NCBI GenBank assembly: GCA_963773735.1
Contig: CAVZCK010000021.1
Location: 1-64,000 of the forward strand
Length of the DNA stretch: 64,000 bases
Source: CAVZCK01 sp963773735
GTDB taxonomy: Bacteria > Pseudomonadota > Alphaproteobacteria > Rhizobiales > Rhodomicrobiaceae
Direction of reading: 5' to 3'
Position numbers and translations under genes: made by a program
In this document: positions 1 to 10,380 of the stretch, in pieces
Numbering within the stretch: position 1 is the stretch's first letter
Layout: each line of letters begins with the position of its first letter
Notes under the pieces: model-generated
Told to the model about the DNA's origin: nothing
Seen by the model: the letters and a program-made list of their open reading frames with translations, nothing else
Database searches by the model: none

Positions 1-806
1 ATATGTGGCTGCAGATCAACGATTTTTACACGCGCCTGCTGGCACTGACCGAGGCCGACTTCTCCGAGACCCGCTTGACGCGAAGCTGCGACACGATCAA
101 GCGGGGCTGTTACGCCGAGATCGGCGTCGCCGAAAGCACGCTGTACCGCGACGAAAGTTGGCCGTTCTTCCGGCTTGGCCTGTTCATCGAGCGTGCCGAC
201 CAGACCAGCCGGCTTCTCGACGTGCAATTCGCCCGGCGGACGACCGGCATAATGAAGGACGCCAAGCCGGAGCAGCAGGAGGGCCTGTGGAACGCGCTTT
301 TGCGCTCGGCCTCGGCCTACCATTCCTACCGGCGCGGCCATCACAGCGGCTTCGACCCCGGCGACGTTATCCGCTTTCTCATCTTCGACACACGCCTGCC
401 GCGTTCGATCTCCTTTTGCGCCAACGAAATCCAGCGCATGGTCGGCCAGCTTCGCGGCGAATTCCATCTGCGCAACGCGCAGCGCTCGTTCGAGCGCGTC
501 GAGCGTTTCCAGAGCGATTTGCAGGCGGCCGCAAAGAATGGCAGCCTTCTCGACGGGCTCCATGGCTTCAATGAATGGGTGCAGTCCGAGCTGATGGCCC
601 TGACGTTGGAACTGGGCTCCGCCTTCTTCGGCCGGCAGCCTGAACCCGCGAGCCCGGAAAAAGACCCGGCAGTGGGACTTCCGGTCGCACCAGGTCGCAG
701 TCGCAATCCAGCGGGTCGAGCCAAACCCAAACCCAGGGCTAGGCGATTGCAGCGATCAGGGTCCAGTAAAACAGCGCCAGCAAAGCGGCTTGCGAAGAGG
801 GGCTAG
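1..806 (+). CDS. Alpha-E domain protein (DUF403), 5' end cut by window
   Basis: The reading frame enters from the left edge and stops at 804-806, so the N-terminus is missing; the methionine at base 3 is internal. The visible 267 residues match the C-terminal three quarters of the all-helical alpha-E (DUF403) family, including the conserved stretches WPFFRLGLFIERADQTSRLL and FNEWVQSELM. The last 60 or so residues are a basic Pro/Arg/Lys tail outside the domain. The alpha-E fold has no known catalytic residues; in comparative genomics it travels with circularly permuted ATP-grasp and transglutaminase-like proteins in a predicted peptide-modifying system, and those partners follow here. The stop abuts the ATG of the next gene, so the two are co-transcribed and probably translationally coupled. 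Confidence 0.85.
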   Translation, partial: MWLQINDFYTRLLALTEADFSETRLTRSCDTIKRGCYAEIGVAESTLYRDESWPFFRLGLFIERADQTSRLLDVQFARRTTGIMKDAKPEQQEGLWNALLRSASAYHSYRRGHHSGFDPGDVIRFLIFDTRLPRSISFCANEIQRMVGQLRGEFHLRNAQRSFERVERFQSDLQAAAKNGSLLDGLHGFNEWVQSELMALTLELGSAFFGRQPEPASPEKDPAVGLPVAPGRSRNPAGRAKPKPRARRLQRSGSSKTAPAKRLAKRG

Positions 807-3800
807 ATGACCCTGCACGTCGCGCTCACCCACCGCACGGCTTACCAGTACGACCGCGTCATCGCGCTGGGCCCCAGGTCTCCGCCTGCGGCCGGCGCCC
901 CATTGCCGCACGCCGATCCTCAGCTATTCGCTGAAGATCGACGCCGAAGAGCACTTCATCAACTGGCAGCAGGACCCGTTCGGCAACTACCTGGCGCGCG
1001 CTGGTCTTCCCGGAGAAGACCAACGAATTCACCGTGACGGTCGATCTCGTCGCCGACATGGCGGTCATCAACCCGTTCGACTTCTTCGTCGAGGACTAGC
1101 GAAGGATGGCCGTTCGCCTACGAGCCGGAGCTGAAGAAGGAGCTCGCGCCCTATCTCGAGCCCGTGCCGATCGGGCCGCTGCTCAAGGACTATTTCGCGC
1201 GGTCTGGCGACCAAGGCCGATACGACCATCGATTTCCTCGTGCTGCTCAACCGGCAGGTCAGCCGACATCAGCTATCTCATCCGCATGGAGCCCGGCGTG
1301 CAGACGCCCGAGGAGACGCTGAAACGCAGCGGCTCCTGCCGCGACTCGCGGCTGGCTGCTGGTGCAGATCCTGCGCCATCGGCCTCGCGGCGCGCTTCGT
1401 CTCCGGCTATCTCATCCAGCTCCGGCCGGACGTGAAGCCGCTCGACGGCCCCGCGGGCGCCGCCACCGATTTCACCGACCTGCACGCCTGGGCCGAAGTC
1501 TACCTGCCCGGCGCCGGCTGGATCGGCCTCGATCCGACGTCCGGCCTGCTCGCCGGCGAGGGCCATATCCCGCTCGCGGCGACGCCCAGCCCGATCAGCG
1601 CCGCGCCCATCACCGGCGGCCACGAGCAGGCTGAGGTCGAGTTCTCCTTCGACATGACGGTCACGCGCATCCCCGAGACCCCGCGCGTCACCAAGCCCTA
1701 CAGCGACGAGCAGTGGGACGCAATCCTCGCCGCCGGCGACGCGGTCGACCGGCGGCTGAACGCGGGCGACGTGCGGCTTTCGCATGGGCGGCGAGCCGAC
1801 TTTCGTCTCCGTCGACGAATGGACGGCGCCGAGTGGAATACCGCCGCCGTCGGCCCGACCAAGCGCCGCTACGCGGAAACTGGTCCGCCGGCTGCGCGAC
1901 CGCTTCGCGCCGGGCGGTCTCCTGCATTACGGCCAGGGCAAGTGGTATCCGGGCGAGCCGCTGCCGCGCTGGGCGTTCGCCGTCTACTGGCGCGCGGACG
2001 GCGAGCCGCTGTGGCAGAACGAGCTCATCGACGATGAGGTCAGCGCGAAGGCGCCGACGATCGCGGACGCGGACCGCTTCACGAAGGCGCTGTCGAGCAA
2101 GCTCGGCCTGCCGCAGGACAGCGCGATCCCGGCCTACGAGGACCCCGCCTATTTCGTGCTGGTCGAGCAGAAGCTGCCGATCAACGCGACGCGGGGGACC
2201 AACAAGCTGGACGACCCGGCCGAGCGGGCGCGCATCGTGCGCATCTTCGAGCGAGGGCTCGCCGAGCCGGCGAGCTACGTCCTGCCGGTGCAGGTGTGGC
2301 AGTCGCCGGACCGCGGCCGCCGCTGGGTCACGGAGCGCTGGGCCTTCCGCCGCGAGAAGCTGTTCCTGATGCCGGGCGATTCGCCCGCCGGCTTCCGCCT
2401 GCCGATCGGCGGCCTGCCCTAACGCGCGATCAACTATCCGCACGTCCTGCCGTCCGACCCGATGGCTCAGCAGCTCGCGCCGCTGCCCCGCCGCGAACGC
2501 TGGTGCAGAACAGCCGCGCGGTCACGCTAGGTGCCGCCGGCTACGCCGGACGCGCCGCAGGAGGTCGTCGGCTCGGTACGCACCGCACTCGCGGTCGAGC
2601 CGCGCGACGGCCACCTGTGGGTCTTCCTGCCGCCGCTCGAGGACGCGGTGGATTACGCCGCGCTCGTCGCCGCGGTCGAGGACGCCGCCGCCGAAACCGC
2701 CCTGCCCGTCCACTCGAGGGCTATACGCCGCCTCATGACAGCCGCATCAACGTCATCAAGGTCACGCCCGACCCCGGCGTGATCGAGGTCAACATCCATC
2801 CGGCGCCGAACTGGGACGAGGTGGTCGACATCACCACCACCCTCTACGAGGAGGCGCATCTCACCCGGCTCGGCACCGAGAAATTCATGATCGACGGGCG
2901 CCATACCGGCACCGGCGGCGGCAACCACATCGTCCTCGGCGGCATCACGCCGGCCGACAGCCCGTTCCTGCGCCGCCCCGATCTGCTCGGCAGCCTCATC
3001 GCCTACTGGCAGAACCACCCCTCGCTCTCCTATCTGTTCTCCGGCCTGTTCATCGGCCCGACCAGCCAGGCGCCGCGCCTCGACGAGGCCCGCCACGAGC
3101 AGCTCTACGAGCTGGAGATCGCGCTTGCGCAGGTCCCCGACCCGCCAGCGGCCAGATCCCGCCATGGCTGGTCGACCGGCTCTTCCGCAATCTGCTCGTC
3201 GACGTGACCGGCAACACGCACCGCGCCGAGATCTGCATCGACAAGCTCTATTCGCCGGACGGGCCGACCGGGCGGCTCGGCCTCGTCGAGTTCCGCTCCT
3301 TCGAGATGCCGCCGCATGCGCGCATGAGCCTCGCCCAGCAGCTCCTGTTGCGCGCCTTCGTCGCCCGGTTCTGGGAGACGCCGTATAAGGGCAAGCTGGT
3401 GCGCTGGGGCACGGCGCTGCACGACCGTTTCATGCTGCCGCATTTCGTCTGGCAGGATTTCCTCGGCGTCATCGACGACCTTAAGCTGGCCGGCTTTCAT
3501 GTCGAGCCGGAATGGTTCGCGCCGCACTTCGAGTTCCGCTTTCCGCTCTATGGCGCGATCGAGAATGTCGGGCTCGAGCTGGAGCTGCGTCAGGCGCTTG
3601 AGCCCTGGCACGTGCTGGGCGAGGAAGGCGTCACGGCGGCACCGCGCGCTATGTCGATTCTTCGCTGGAGCGTGTCCAGCTCCGCACGGCCCGCATGACC
3701 GGGACCGCTACGTCGTGACCTGCAACGGCCGCACCCTGCCGCTCACCTCGACCGGCGTTCAGGCGAGGTCGTCGCCGGCGTGCGCTACCGCGCCTGGCAG

Positions 3801-4079
3801 CCGGCCTCGGCGCTGCATCCCACCATCCCGCCGCATGTGCCGCTGGTCTTCGACATCATCGATACATGGACCGGACGCTCGATCGGCGGCTGCCGCTATC
3901 ACGTCGCCCATCCCGGCGGCCGCAACTTCGATACGTTCCCGGTCAACGCCTACGAGGCCGAAGGCCGCCGTCTCGCCCGCTTCGAAGCCCTCGGCCATAG
4001 TCCCGGGAGCGTCAGAGCGGGGCCAGCGAAAATCAATCCTGAATATCCGTTCACGCTGGATCTACGCCTCAGCGCCTAA
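807..4079 (+). pseudogene. Transglutaminase-like/DUF2126 protein, about 1090 aa, shattered by many frameshifts
   Basis: One long gene can be followed from ATG 807 to the TAA at 4077-4079, but its frame changes roughly every 200-400 bases, near 870, 1000, 1098, 1205, 1350, 1785, 2420, 2720, 3150, 3640 and 3770. N-terminal part: a transglutaminase-like cysteine-protease fold with conserved HAWAEVYLPGAGWIGLDPTS around 1485-1550. C-terminal part: the DUF2126 region, recognisable by GTGGGNHIVLGG near 2920 and by RLGLVEFRSFEMPPHARMSL near 3280. Full-length homologues have about 1100 residues, matching this span. The residues stay family-like between breaks with almost no other decay, so bad consensus sequence or very recent inactivation is more likely than an old pseudogene. 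The expected role is transglutaminase-type peptide cleavage or transfer beside the neighbouring ATP-grasp ligase. Confidence 0.8.
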
Positions 4080-4311
4080 AGCTCGCCGATGAAAACAAGG
4101 TTTCGGCATACCAACAAGCGATCCGCCGCACCATGGCCGGAAAGCGACGGCGCTGGCGCGCCTTTGCCGCCGGTGATATCATTGAAACACCGCATAATTA
4201 GCGTGATGCTTTGCATGTACTCGGCTGGCTTTTGTTTTCAAAATCCTTTCAGCTCGTGCTTTTCCGGGCGAACAACATTAGGCGGCGCACACACAGGATT
4301 CCCCACAAACG

Positions 4312-6876
4312 ATGATGACCATGATCGAAGGGATCGGAACGCCCAGCGAGGATCCGTTCGTCAGCTATGCTGCGGATGGCACTCGCTTCGACGAGATGAT
4401 CGACCGACAGGGACGCCTGCGTCCGCATTGGCTGCCATTGGCGCGAGAGTTCGGGAGTTTTAGCAGGGCTGAGCAGGCGGCCCGATCCGAAAAGCTGCGG
4501 CGCCTCGTCCGTGAAAACGGCATCGCGCAGGATCTGCTCGCCGAGGCGCACAGCACCGATGAACGCTGGAACATCGACCTGATGCCGCTCATCATCTCGC
4601 CCTCGGAATGGCAAAGCCTGGAGCGGGCGATGGTGCAGCGCGCCCGGCTGTTCTCCCGGATTCTGAACGATGTTTACGGCGAGCAAGCGCTGCTGCGCAG
4701 TGGCCGCATCCCGCCCCAGCTCATCCTCGGCGATCCCGCCTTTCTGCGCCCGCTGAGCGGCACGCCGGACGGGCGAGGCCGGCTCGCATTCTATGCCGCC
4801 GATCTCACGCGTGACGCCGACGGGCGTTGGCGCATTCTCGACAATCATGCCGAGACCATTGCCGGCGCTGGCTTTGCGCTCGCCAACCGGATCGTTCACT
4901 CTCACATTTCGAGCGACCTTTTTCACAAATCCAACGCGCTTCGGCTTGCGCCCTATTTTAATGCCATGTACGGGCAACTGCTCGCCCGCGCCGGACGTGA
5001 CAACGCCAGCATGGCGCTCTTGACCCCGGGCGCTGCCACGAGGATTATTTCGGCCACGCCTATCTCGCCCGCTATCTCAGCCTGCTGCTCGTCGAGGGCG
5101 GCGATCTGCGCGTGGTCGGCAACCGCATCTATATGAAAACGCTGGAGGGCCTTCGCCCGATCGATCTGGTCCTGCGCTGCGTCGCCGGCGCGGAATCCGA
5201 TCCGCTTGAGCTCGATCCCGCCGGCTATCTGGGGCCGGTCGGCTTCGTCCAAGCGCTCAGGACAAATCCCGATATTGCCGCCAATGGGCTCGGCACGGCG
5301 ATCGTCGAGAATCGCGGCCTCGGGCCTTATCTGCCCGAACTCTGCAAGGAACTGCTGCGCGAGGAATTGGCGGTTCATGACCATACCCGCTCCTGGCTGG
5401 GCGAGGCGTCCGCCCGCGAGCACGCCTTCGCCAATCTCGACAAGATTGCGATCAGACCCGTGCAGGAAGGCACCGGACGCCCGGGACGGCCGCAGCGCGC
5501 CATGCTGCCGGCAAAAATGTCGTCTGCCGATCGCGACCGGCTCAAGCGAGACATCGAGATCCACGATCACAGCTACCTCGCCGAGGAAATGTCGAAATTC
5601 GCCACACTGCCGTCCTGGACGCCCGAAGGCTTGAAGCCGAAGAGTTTCGCGCTGCGCCTCTTCGCAACGCTGGTCGATGGTGAATACCAGGTCATGCCGG
5701 GCGGCATCGCGCTCGAACTCGACACGGCAAAGGGCATTGCGCTTTATGGCGCCGCCGCACGCACTTGGGATGTCTGGGTATCGTCGGACGCCCATATTGC
5801 GCCCTATGTCAGCCGGCTGCGGCTGAGCCTCGATGCGCCGAAGATCAGCCGCGGCGGCACCGGGCTGCGCAGCCGCATCGCCGACAATCTGTTCTGGCTC
5901 GGCCGCTACGCCGAGCGTGCCGACTGGATCATGCGCCTCCTGCGCGGCGCGCTGAGCCGGCTCGATCCGGACACGGCGGCTTTCCAGCATCGCGATGTCG
6001 TCGTCAAGGCGCTGGATCTGCTGCTTGCGAAAGACGAGGACCTCATTGCGCTGCAGCGTCAGGATGCGGCGATCGAGCAGCGTGCCCGCGCTCTGATGTC
6101 CGGGCGCGGCCGCAGCTATGGTCTCGTCGAAACGCTTGCCGATATGCACCGTGTCGCCGGCCTCATCCGCGACCGCCTTTCGGTGGAGCTGTGGCGGACT
6201 TTGCAGATCTTCCAGACCTCCTCCATCTGGTGCGGCGACGCCGAGCCGCAGAGCCTCCCCGAGGCGCTCGATTATTTAGATCAGGGTATTGCCACGCTCG
6301 CTGCCTTCAATGGCATGGCCGCCGAGAATATGACGCGCAATTACGGCTGGACCTTTATGGAGATCGGCCGGCGCATGGAGCGGGCGCTAAACCTTTCGGA
6401 GCTGCTGAACGCATTGTTCAGCAAGCGCCAGGATGAAGCGGCCGAAGCCGCGGGCCTCACCTTTGCCCTCGAAGTCGCCGACAGCATCCTGACCTACCGC
6501 TCGCGCTATCTTTTTGCGCCGGCACTGCCGCTGGTTCTCGATCTTCTGCTCGCGGACGAAACCAATCCGCGCAGCGTCGCGTTCCAGCTCGCGGCCGTCT
6601 CGGGGCATCTGGACGATCTCCCGCAAAGCCCGCAGGACGTGCCGCAGAGCGAGGAACGCAAGCTTATCCTTGATTTGCTGACGCAGAGTCAGGCTTGCAG
6701 ATGTGCACGAGCTGTCGAAAGCTGACGCGAACGATCGGCGAGAGGCATTCAAGGCGCTGTTCACGCTGCTGATCAAAGAGCTGCCCAAACTCTCCGCAGC
6801 AATTACCCGGCGGTATTTCAGTTTGACCGAAGACGAAATGAAGCGCATTCAGCCGCGCCTCGGGTCAAGGCCATGA
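4312..6876 (+). CDS. Circularly permuted ATP-grasp/alpha-E fusion protein, two frameshifts
   Basis: This is about 850 residues once two breaks are mended, one near 5030 and one near 6690. The first 470 residues are a circularly permuted type-2 ATP-grasp domain (DUF404/DUF407 type), with the usual N-terminal helical part and GGIALELDTAKG-like C-terminal strand. The last 350 are an alpha-E domain beginning LRSRIADNLFWLGRYAERAD. Fusions of this order are common in proteobacteria. ATP-grasp enzymes join a carboxylate to an amine with ATP, so this is the probable ligase of the system. After the second break the frame ends in a TGA at 6874-6876 that overlaps the next ATG (6873) as ATGA. Three methionines lie close together at the start; 4312 is the first, and no strong ribosome site separates them. 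Confidence 0.85.
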
Positions 6877-7760
6877 TTTTTGAGGTCAGCCACAAGACCG
6901 TCTATCGCTATACAGCTCCTGTCGCGCAGGCCCATCATCTCGTTCACCTTGCTCCCCGTCCGCATCAACGCCAGCGTATCATCCGGCACACGCTTGTGGT
7001 TGACCCCGCACCGGCATCGCGGAACGATTTCGTCGATTATTTCGGCAATCCGGCCTCGACCGTCGCCATTGAGAGCAGCCATTCGGAGCTGCTGATCCAT
7101 TCGCGCAGCCTGATCGAGGTGAGCGCGCCGGCGCCGCTCGATCTCGCCGCATCGGAGCCCTGGGACAAGGTGGCCGCCCAGCTTGCCCCGGCCAGGAAGC
7201 CTTACGACATTCAGGTCATTCAATATCTGATGCCGTCGCACTATACGGCGATTACCGACGAGCTGATCGACTTCGCAAGACCGTTCTTCACGCCCGGCCG
7301 CCCGATCCTCGAATGCGCGCGAGCGCTCACAAACCGCATCCATGCGGATTTCGTCTATGACGGCTCGGCAACCGACGTCGCAACCACAATCGGCGAAGTC
7401 CTCAAAATCCGGCGGGGCGTCTGCCAGGACTTCGCTCATGTGCTGACCGGCTCGATGCGGGCGTTCTGCCTGCCCGCACGCTATGTCAGCGGCTATCTGC
7501 TGACGCGTCCGGCGGCCGGCAGGGAAAAGCTCGTCGGCGCCGACGCATCGCACGCCTGGGTCTCGGTCTGGTCGCCTGGCGTTGGCTGGGTGGATTTCGA
7601 TCCGACGAACAATATCGTCCCCAAGGACGAGCATATCACCATCGCCTACGGCCGAGATTTTCAGGACGTCAGCCCGGTGACCGGCGTCCTGCTCGGTGGC
7701 GGCACACATCAGGTCGACGTCGCCGTCGATGTCGTGCCCGCGCTCACGGTGGCGAATTAG
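6873..7760 (+). CDS. Transglutaminase-like cysteine peptidase family protein
   Basis: A 295-residue cytoplasmic protein with the N-terminal strand typical of bacterial transglutaminase-like proteins (starts MIFEVSHKTVYRYTAPV) and the catalytic Cys-His-Asp triad: Cys184 in RRGVCQDFAHV, His227 in ASHAWVSVW and Asp243 in WVDFDPTNN. The triad is intact, so it is probably an active peptidase or acyltransferase. It overlaps the ATP-grasp gene by four bases (ATGA), marking it as the last gene of the alpha-E/ATP-grasp operon. It is a second, much smaller transglutaminase besides the damaged 1090-residue one. A separate gene lies convergent just downstream, with only about 20 bases between the stops. 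Confidence 0.9.
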   Translation: MIFEVSHKTVYRYTAPVAQAHHLVHLAPRPHQRQRIIRHTLVVDPAPASRNDFVDYFGNPASTVAIESSHSELLIHSRSLIEVSAPAPLDLAASEPWDKVAAQLAPARKPYDIQVIQYLMPSHYTAITDELIDFARPFFTPGRPILECARALTNRIHADFVYDGSATDVATTIGEVLKIRRGVCQDFAHVLTGSMRAFCLPARYVSGYLLTRPAAGREKLVGADASHAWVSVWSPGVGWVDFDPTNNIVPKDEHITIAYGRDFQDVSPVTGVLLGGGTHQVDVAVDVVPALTVAN

Positions 7761-7779
7761 CCGCCCATCAGCGACACTC

Positions 7780-8577
7780 TCAGCTCTCAAAGCAGCGGAT
7801 CAGCCAGGCGCGGATCTGCTCGGCTGCCTGCTGCCACTGCGACTCGAGCATGATGGCGTGAGCACAGTCCGGAATGATGATGGGGGCGACACCGTAATAG
7901 GCGCCGGTAAGATAGACATCGGCCAGCGGAACCAGATTGTCGCGCTCGCCGCCGACAATGAGCCGCGGCGGCGCCAGCCAGGCGAGCGGTGCGATCGGCG
8001 GCCAGCCCATCAGCTCGATACTCGCCCGCAGCGCGGGCGCACTGAGGCGGCGTATGAGCTGCTTCCGATCGCCCGGCGCGATCGGCTTTGAGAACAGCCC
8101 GCGCTCGAGGATGCCGAGATCGACATCGCCGATCCGCCCGCTCCGCGCCTTATAGAGTTCGTCCCAAAGCGAGGGATTGCGGTTGTACATCGAAAGCGAG
8201 GCACGCATCAGCCCGTACGGCGGCACCGACGCCATGAGCACGAGGCCTGCCACCCGTCCGCCCTGGCGCAGGTAATATTGTGCGACACCGCCGCCCATCG
8301 AATGCGCGACGATGACGATCGGGCCATCGATCTGGCGCACGGCCCAATCGAGATCCTCGCTGAAATCCTTCAGGCGCCAGAAGCGCGTGCCGTCGCCGCC
8401 ATCGCTTTCGCCGTGGCCGCGCAGGCTGAGGGCATAGCTGGGAAAGCCCTCATCCGCGAGATAGGGAAGGAAATTGTCCTCCCAGACCCAGGCGCCAAGG
8501 CAAATGCCATGAACGAGAAGGATACTCATCTTTCGCGTCCGGCTCGCGGGGACGGCGGACAACAGCTCAAGCTGCAT
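7780..8577 (-). CDS. Alpha/beta hydrolase
   Basis: A 265-residue single-domain alpha/beta hydrolase. It carries the oxyanion-strand motif LLVHGICLGAW, the conserved LRGHGES turn, the nucleophile elbow AHSMGGG with Ser as nucleophile, and a C-terminal catalytic His in PDCAHAIMLE. No signal peptide is visible. I chose ATG 8577 because the preceding residues ELLSAVPAS are conserved in relatives; a TTG five codons upstream (8592) is the alternative, and the internal ATG at 8529 would remove part of strand 1. The gene stands alone: its stop faces the transglutaminase, and CorA upstream on the same strand ends about 200 bases away. The substrate cannot be predicted. Confidence 0.85.
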   Translation of the reverse strand: MQLELLSAVPASRTRKMSILLVHGICLGAWVWEDNFLPYLADEGFPSYALSLRGHGESDGGDGTRFWRLKDFSEDLDWAVRQIDGPIVIVAHSMGGGVAQYYLRQGGRVAGLVLMASVPPYGLMRASLSMYNRNPSLWDELYKARSGRIGDVDLGILERGLFSKPIAPGDRKQLIRRLSAPALRASIELMGWPPIAPLAWLAPPRLIVGGERDNLVPLADVYLTGAYYGVAPIIIPDCAHAIMLESQWQQAAEQIRAWLIRCFES

Positions 8578-8798
8578 CGATCTGCCCTGCAATGACCTTT
8601 GAAACAGCGCAACTCCAGAAAATGCGCTCCGCTATCTAGCGGCTTTCTGCCTCACGTTCGATCGAACGATGGTCGCACAAACATCTGAAGGCTGGGTGAC
8701 TGCTGAAAATATGGCAACCGCGATTGCGAAATGCCCGCGGCAACGGTGCGTCCACGATCGGCGCCTGCGGAACACTGCATATCGCCGGAGAAAGACCG

Positions 8799-9754
8799 TT
8801 ACAGCCAGCCGCGCCGCTTGAAATAAAGATATGGCAGAACGCCAGCACCGATCATCAGCACGATCGAAAGCGGATAGCCGATCCACCAATTGAGCTCCGG
8901 CATGAACTTGAAGTTCATGCCGTAAATGCTCGCGACCAGTGTCGGCGGCAGGAACACCACGGACACCACCGAGAAGATCTTGATGACGTCGGTCTGCTCG
9001 ATATTCGACATGCCCAGCGTCGCGCTCAGCATGAAATTGATGTTGTTGGCAAGGAAGCTGGAGTGATCGCTGAGCGCCAGCACGTCGCGGGAAAGCGTTT
9101 TCAGCGATCGGGCGAGCGCCTTGTTCGGCTTCGCCTCGCTCGGGCGGCTGAGAAAGGACAGCACCCGCCCGATGCTGACGAGAATTCGCCGAGTCCGCGA
9201 AGTCAGCCCCTCGGCGTGACCGATTGTGCGCAGCGCCTCTTCATAGTCGGTCTTGCCCCGTGAGAAGATCGTGCGCGACACCTGGTTCATCTCATGCTGC
9301 GCGCGCTCCAGCACATCCGCGACGCGGTCGATGATCGCGTCGAGCAGCCCCACGAGAATCGTCTCGCCCGAAACGCCGAGATCAGCCTGGCGCTGGCACT
9401 GCGAGGCATAGGCGCGAAACGGCAGCGGATTGGCATAGCGGATCGTCACCAGACGCTGGCCGATGAGCACGAAGGTGACCGGCTCGGTTTCGGGGCTTTC
9501 CGCTTCGACGTGGGTCATGACGGTCGCGGTCATGAACAAGGCGCCGTTTTCCTGATAGAGCCGGCTGGAGATTTCGATCTCGCGCATTTCCTCACGGGTT
9601 GGCAGCTCGACGGCGAGGCCGGCCTCGGCGAGCGCCTCTTCCTCTTTCGTCGGCGCCAGAAGGTCGATCCAGATCGCATCGGCCGGCAAAGGCTGGTCCC
9701 TTGAACCGCGACCGGCGACAGGCTTCCATTCTTGCGCACATAAGCCGTGATCAT
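8799..9754 (-). CDS. corA: CorA family magnesium/divalent cation transporter (one frameshift near 9695)
   Basis: A 318-residue inner-membrane channel of the CorA family. It has a long acidic cytoplasmic N-domain, a helical stalk and two C-terminal membrane helices, with the signature YGMN at the end of the first helix and a basic tail (FKRRGWL). Pentamers of this family take up Mg2+, and sometimes Co2+ or Ni2+. The start is ATG 9754, preceded by AGGAGG (9762-9767 on the complement). One base is missing near 9695 (a T run after Gly-Thr-Ser-Leu), which splits the first 20 codons from the rest; the span of 956 bases is one short of a multiple of three. An RNA hairpin abuts the ribosome site (9768-9807). 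Confidence 0.88.
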
Positions 9755-9767
9755 TGCTCTACCTCCT

Positions 9768-9807
9768 AGAGCAACCCGCGTCCAATTCGACGCGGTTAAG
9801 TTGCTCT
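9768..9807 (-). promoter_or_regulatory. Hairpin in corA leader directly against the ribosome binding site
   Basis: On the minus strand the arms AGAGCAAC and GTTGCTCT enclose a second pair, CCGCGTC and GACGCGG, giving a 15-bp stem interrupted by a four-base TTAA bulge, with a GAATTG loop. The 3' arm ends next to the AGGAGG of corA. Such a structure could mask or expose the ribosome site, or it may be one copy of a dispersed intergenic palindrome. Structure is read from the sequence; function is inferred. Confidence 0.5.
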
Positions 9808-9820
9808 AACACTATAGAAT

Positions 9821-9870
9821 AGATCAACTTTTCTGCGTTTAATGGACTCCGATTATACGCAGGTTGATCT
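9821..9870. repeat. Second inverted repeat upstream of corA
   Basis: The arms AGATCAAC (9821-9828) and GTTGATCT (9863-9870) enclose CTGCG/CGCAG. Only 13 bases separate it from the hairpin next to the corA ribosome site, so the two could form stacked structures in a corA leader transcript. It could also be an operator or dispersed palindrome. Confidence 0.45.
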
Positions 9871-9940
9871 AGAGAGAGGCTGCAACCTCGGTTGCGGCGT
9901 TGCGGTTTCGCGGGGCCTGCATGCCGAAGGCGGGCCAGTG

Positions 9941-10002
9941 TGGTGATCGGGAAGCCCCTACAGTGTCTCGGCAACCGCTTTTAGGGGACTTCCCGATCAC
10001 CA
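9941..10002. repeat. Long near-perfect stem-loop
   Basis: The arm at 9941-9960 pairs with 9982-10002 over 20 bp with a single bulged A; the outer 14 bp (TGGTGATCGGGAAG and its complement) are perfect and the loop is about 21 bases. It sits in a 620-base gene-free stretch (9755-10380) between corA and the GST gene. It is stronger than a usual terminator and has no T run. Confidence 0.6.
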
Positions 10003-10020
10003 CCCTAGAGACTGATAGTT

Positions 10021-10099
10021 ACGAGTGTCCCTCTTGAATCCGACGTTCGCTAGCGACCAGGCGGCAGAACGAGGCGAACTTCGGATTCGAGACACTCGT
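10021..10099. repeat. Long interrupted palindrome
   Basis: Three paired blocks occur in nested order: ACGAGTGTC (10021) with GACACTCGT (10091), GAATCCG (10036) with CGGATTC (10082), and GTTCGC (10045) with GCGAAC (10074). This is an 80-base imperfect hairpin starting 18 bases after the previous one. No open frame or transposase is nearby. Confidence 0.55.
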
Positions 10100-10301
10100 G
10101 CGGCGGCAGCTTCTGGAGGGCGGTCTCAGGCGCTGTCTCTTGCTTAGGTGCTGTCCGCTTGCAGCGTCAAAATCAAGCGATTTTTCGCCGGTGCAGGCTT
10201 TCTTATGCATCGGGCACGGCTTCGGACATCAAACTTGCGCGAGAACATCCCGAAGGATGAGGCAGTTCGATGGAAATAGGCGACGTGCACCGCCTCACAA
10301 G

Positions 10302-10334
10302 ATCCCGGGCAAGGCCTTTCGGCTTTTCCGGGAT
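10302..10334 (-). terminator. Possible terminator hairpin after the GST gene
   Basis: ATCCCGG and CCGGGAT flank about 19 bases, some 50 bases beyond the GST stop on the minus strand. There is no T tract, so it is either a factor-assisted terminator or an extragenic palindrome of the ATCCCGG type that is common in rhizobial genomes. Confidence 0.35.
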
Positions 10335-10380
10335 GACGAGGCCAAGGGAACCGGATGCGTTCGAATTTAACGGGGATGCT

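Noticed and set aside
9768..10099. CRISPR-like array
   Set aside because: The repeats are unrelated hairpins rather than equal repeats with spacers, and no cas gene is present.
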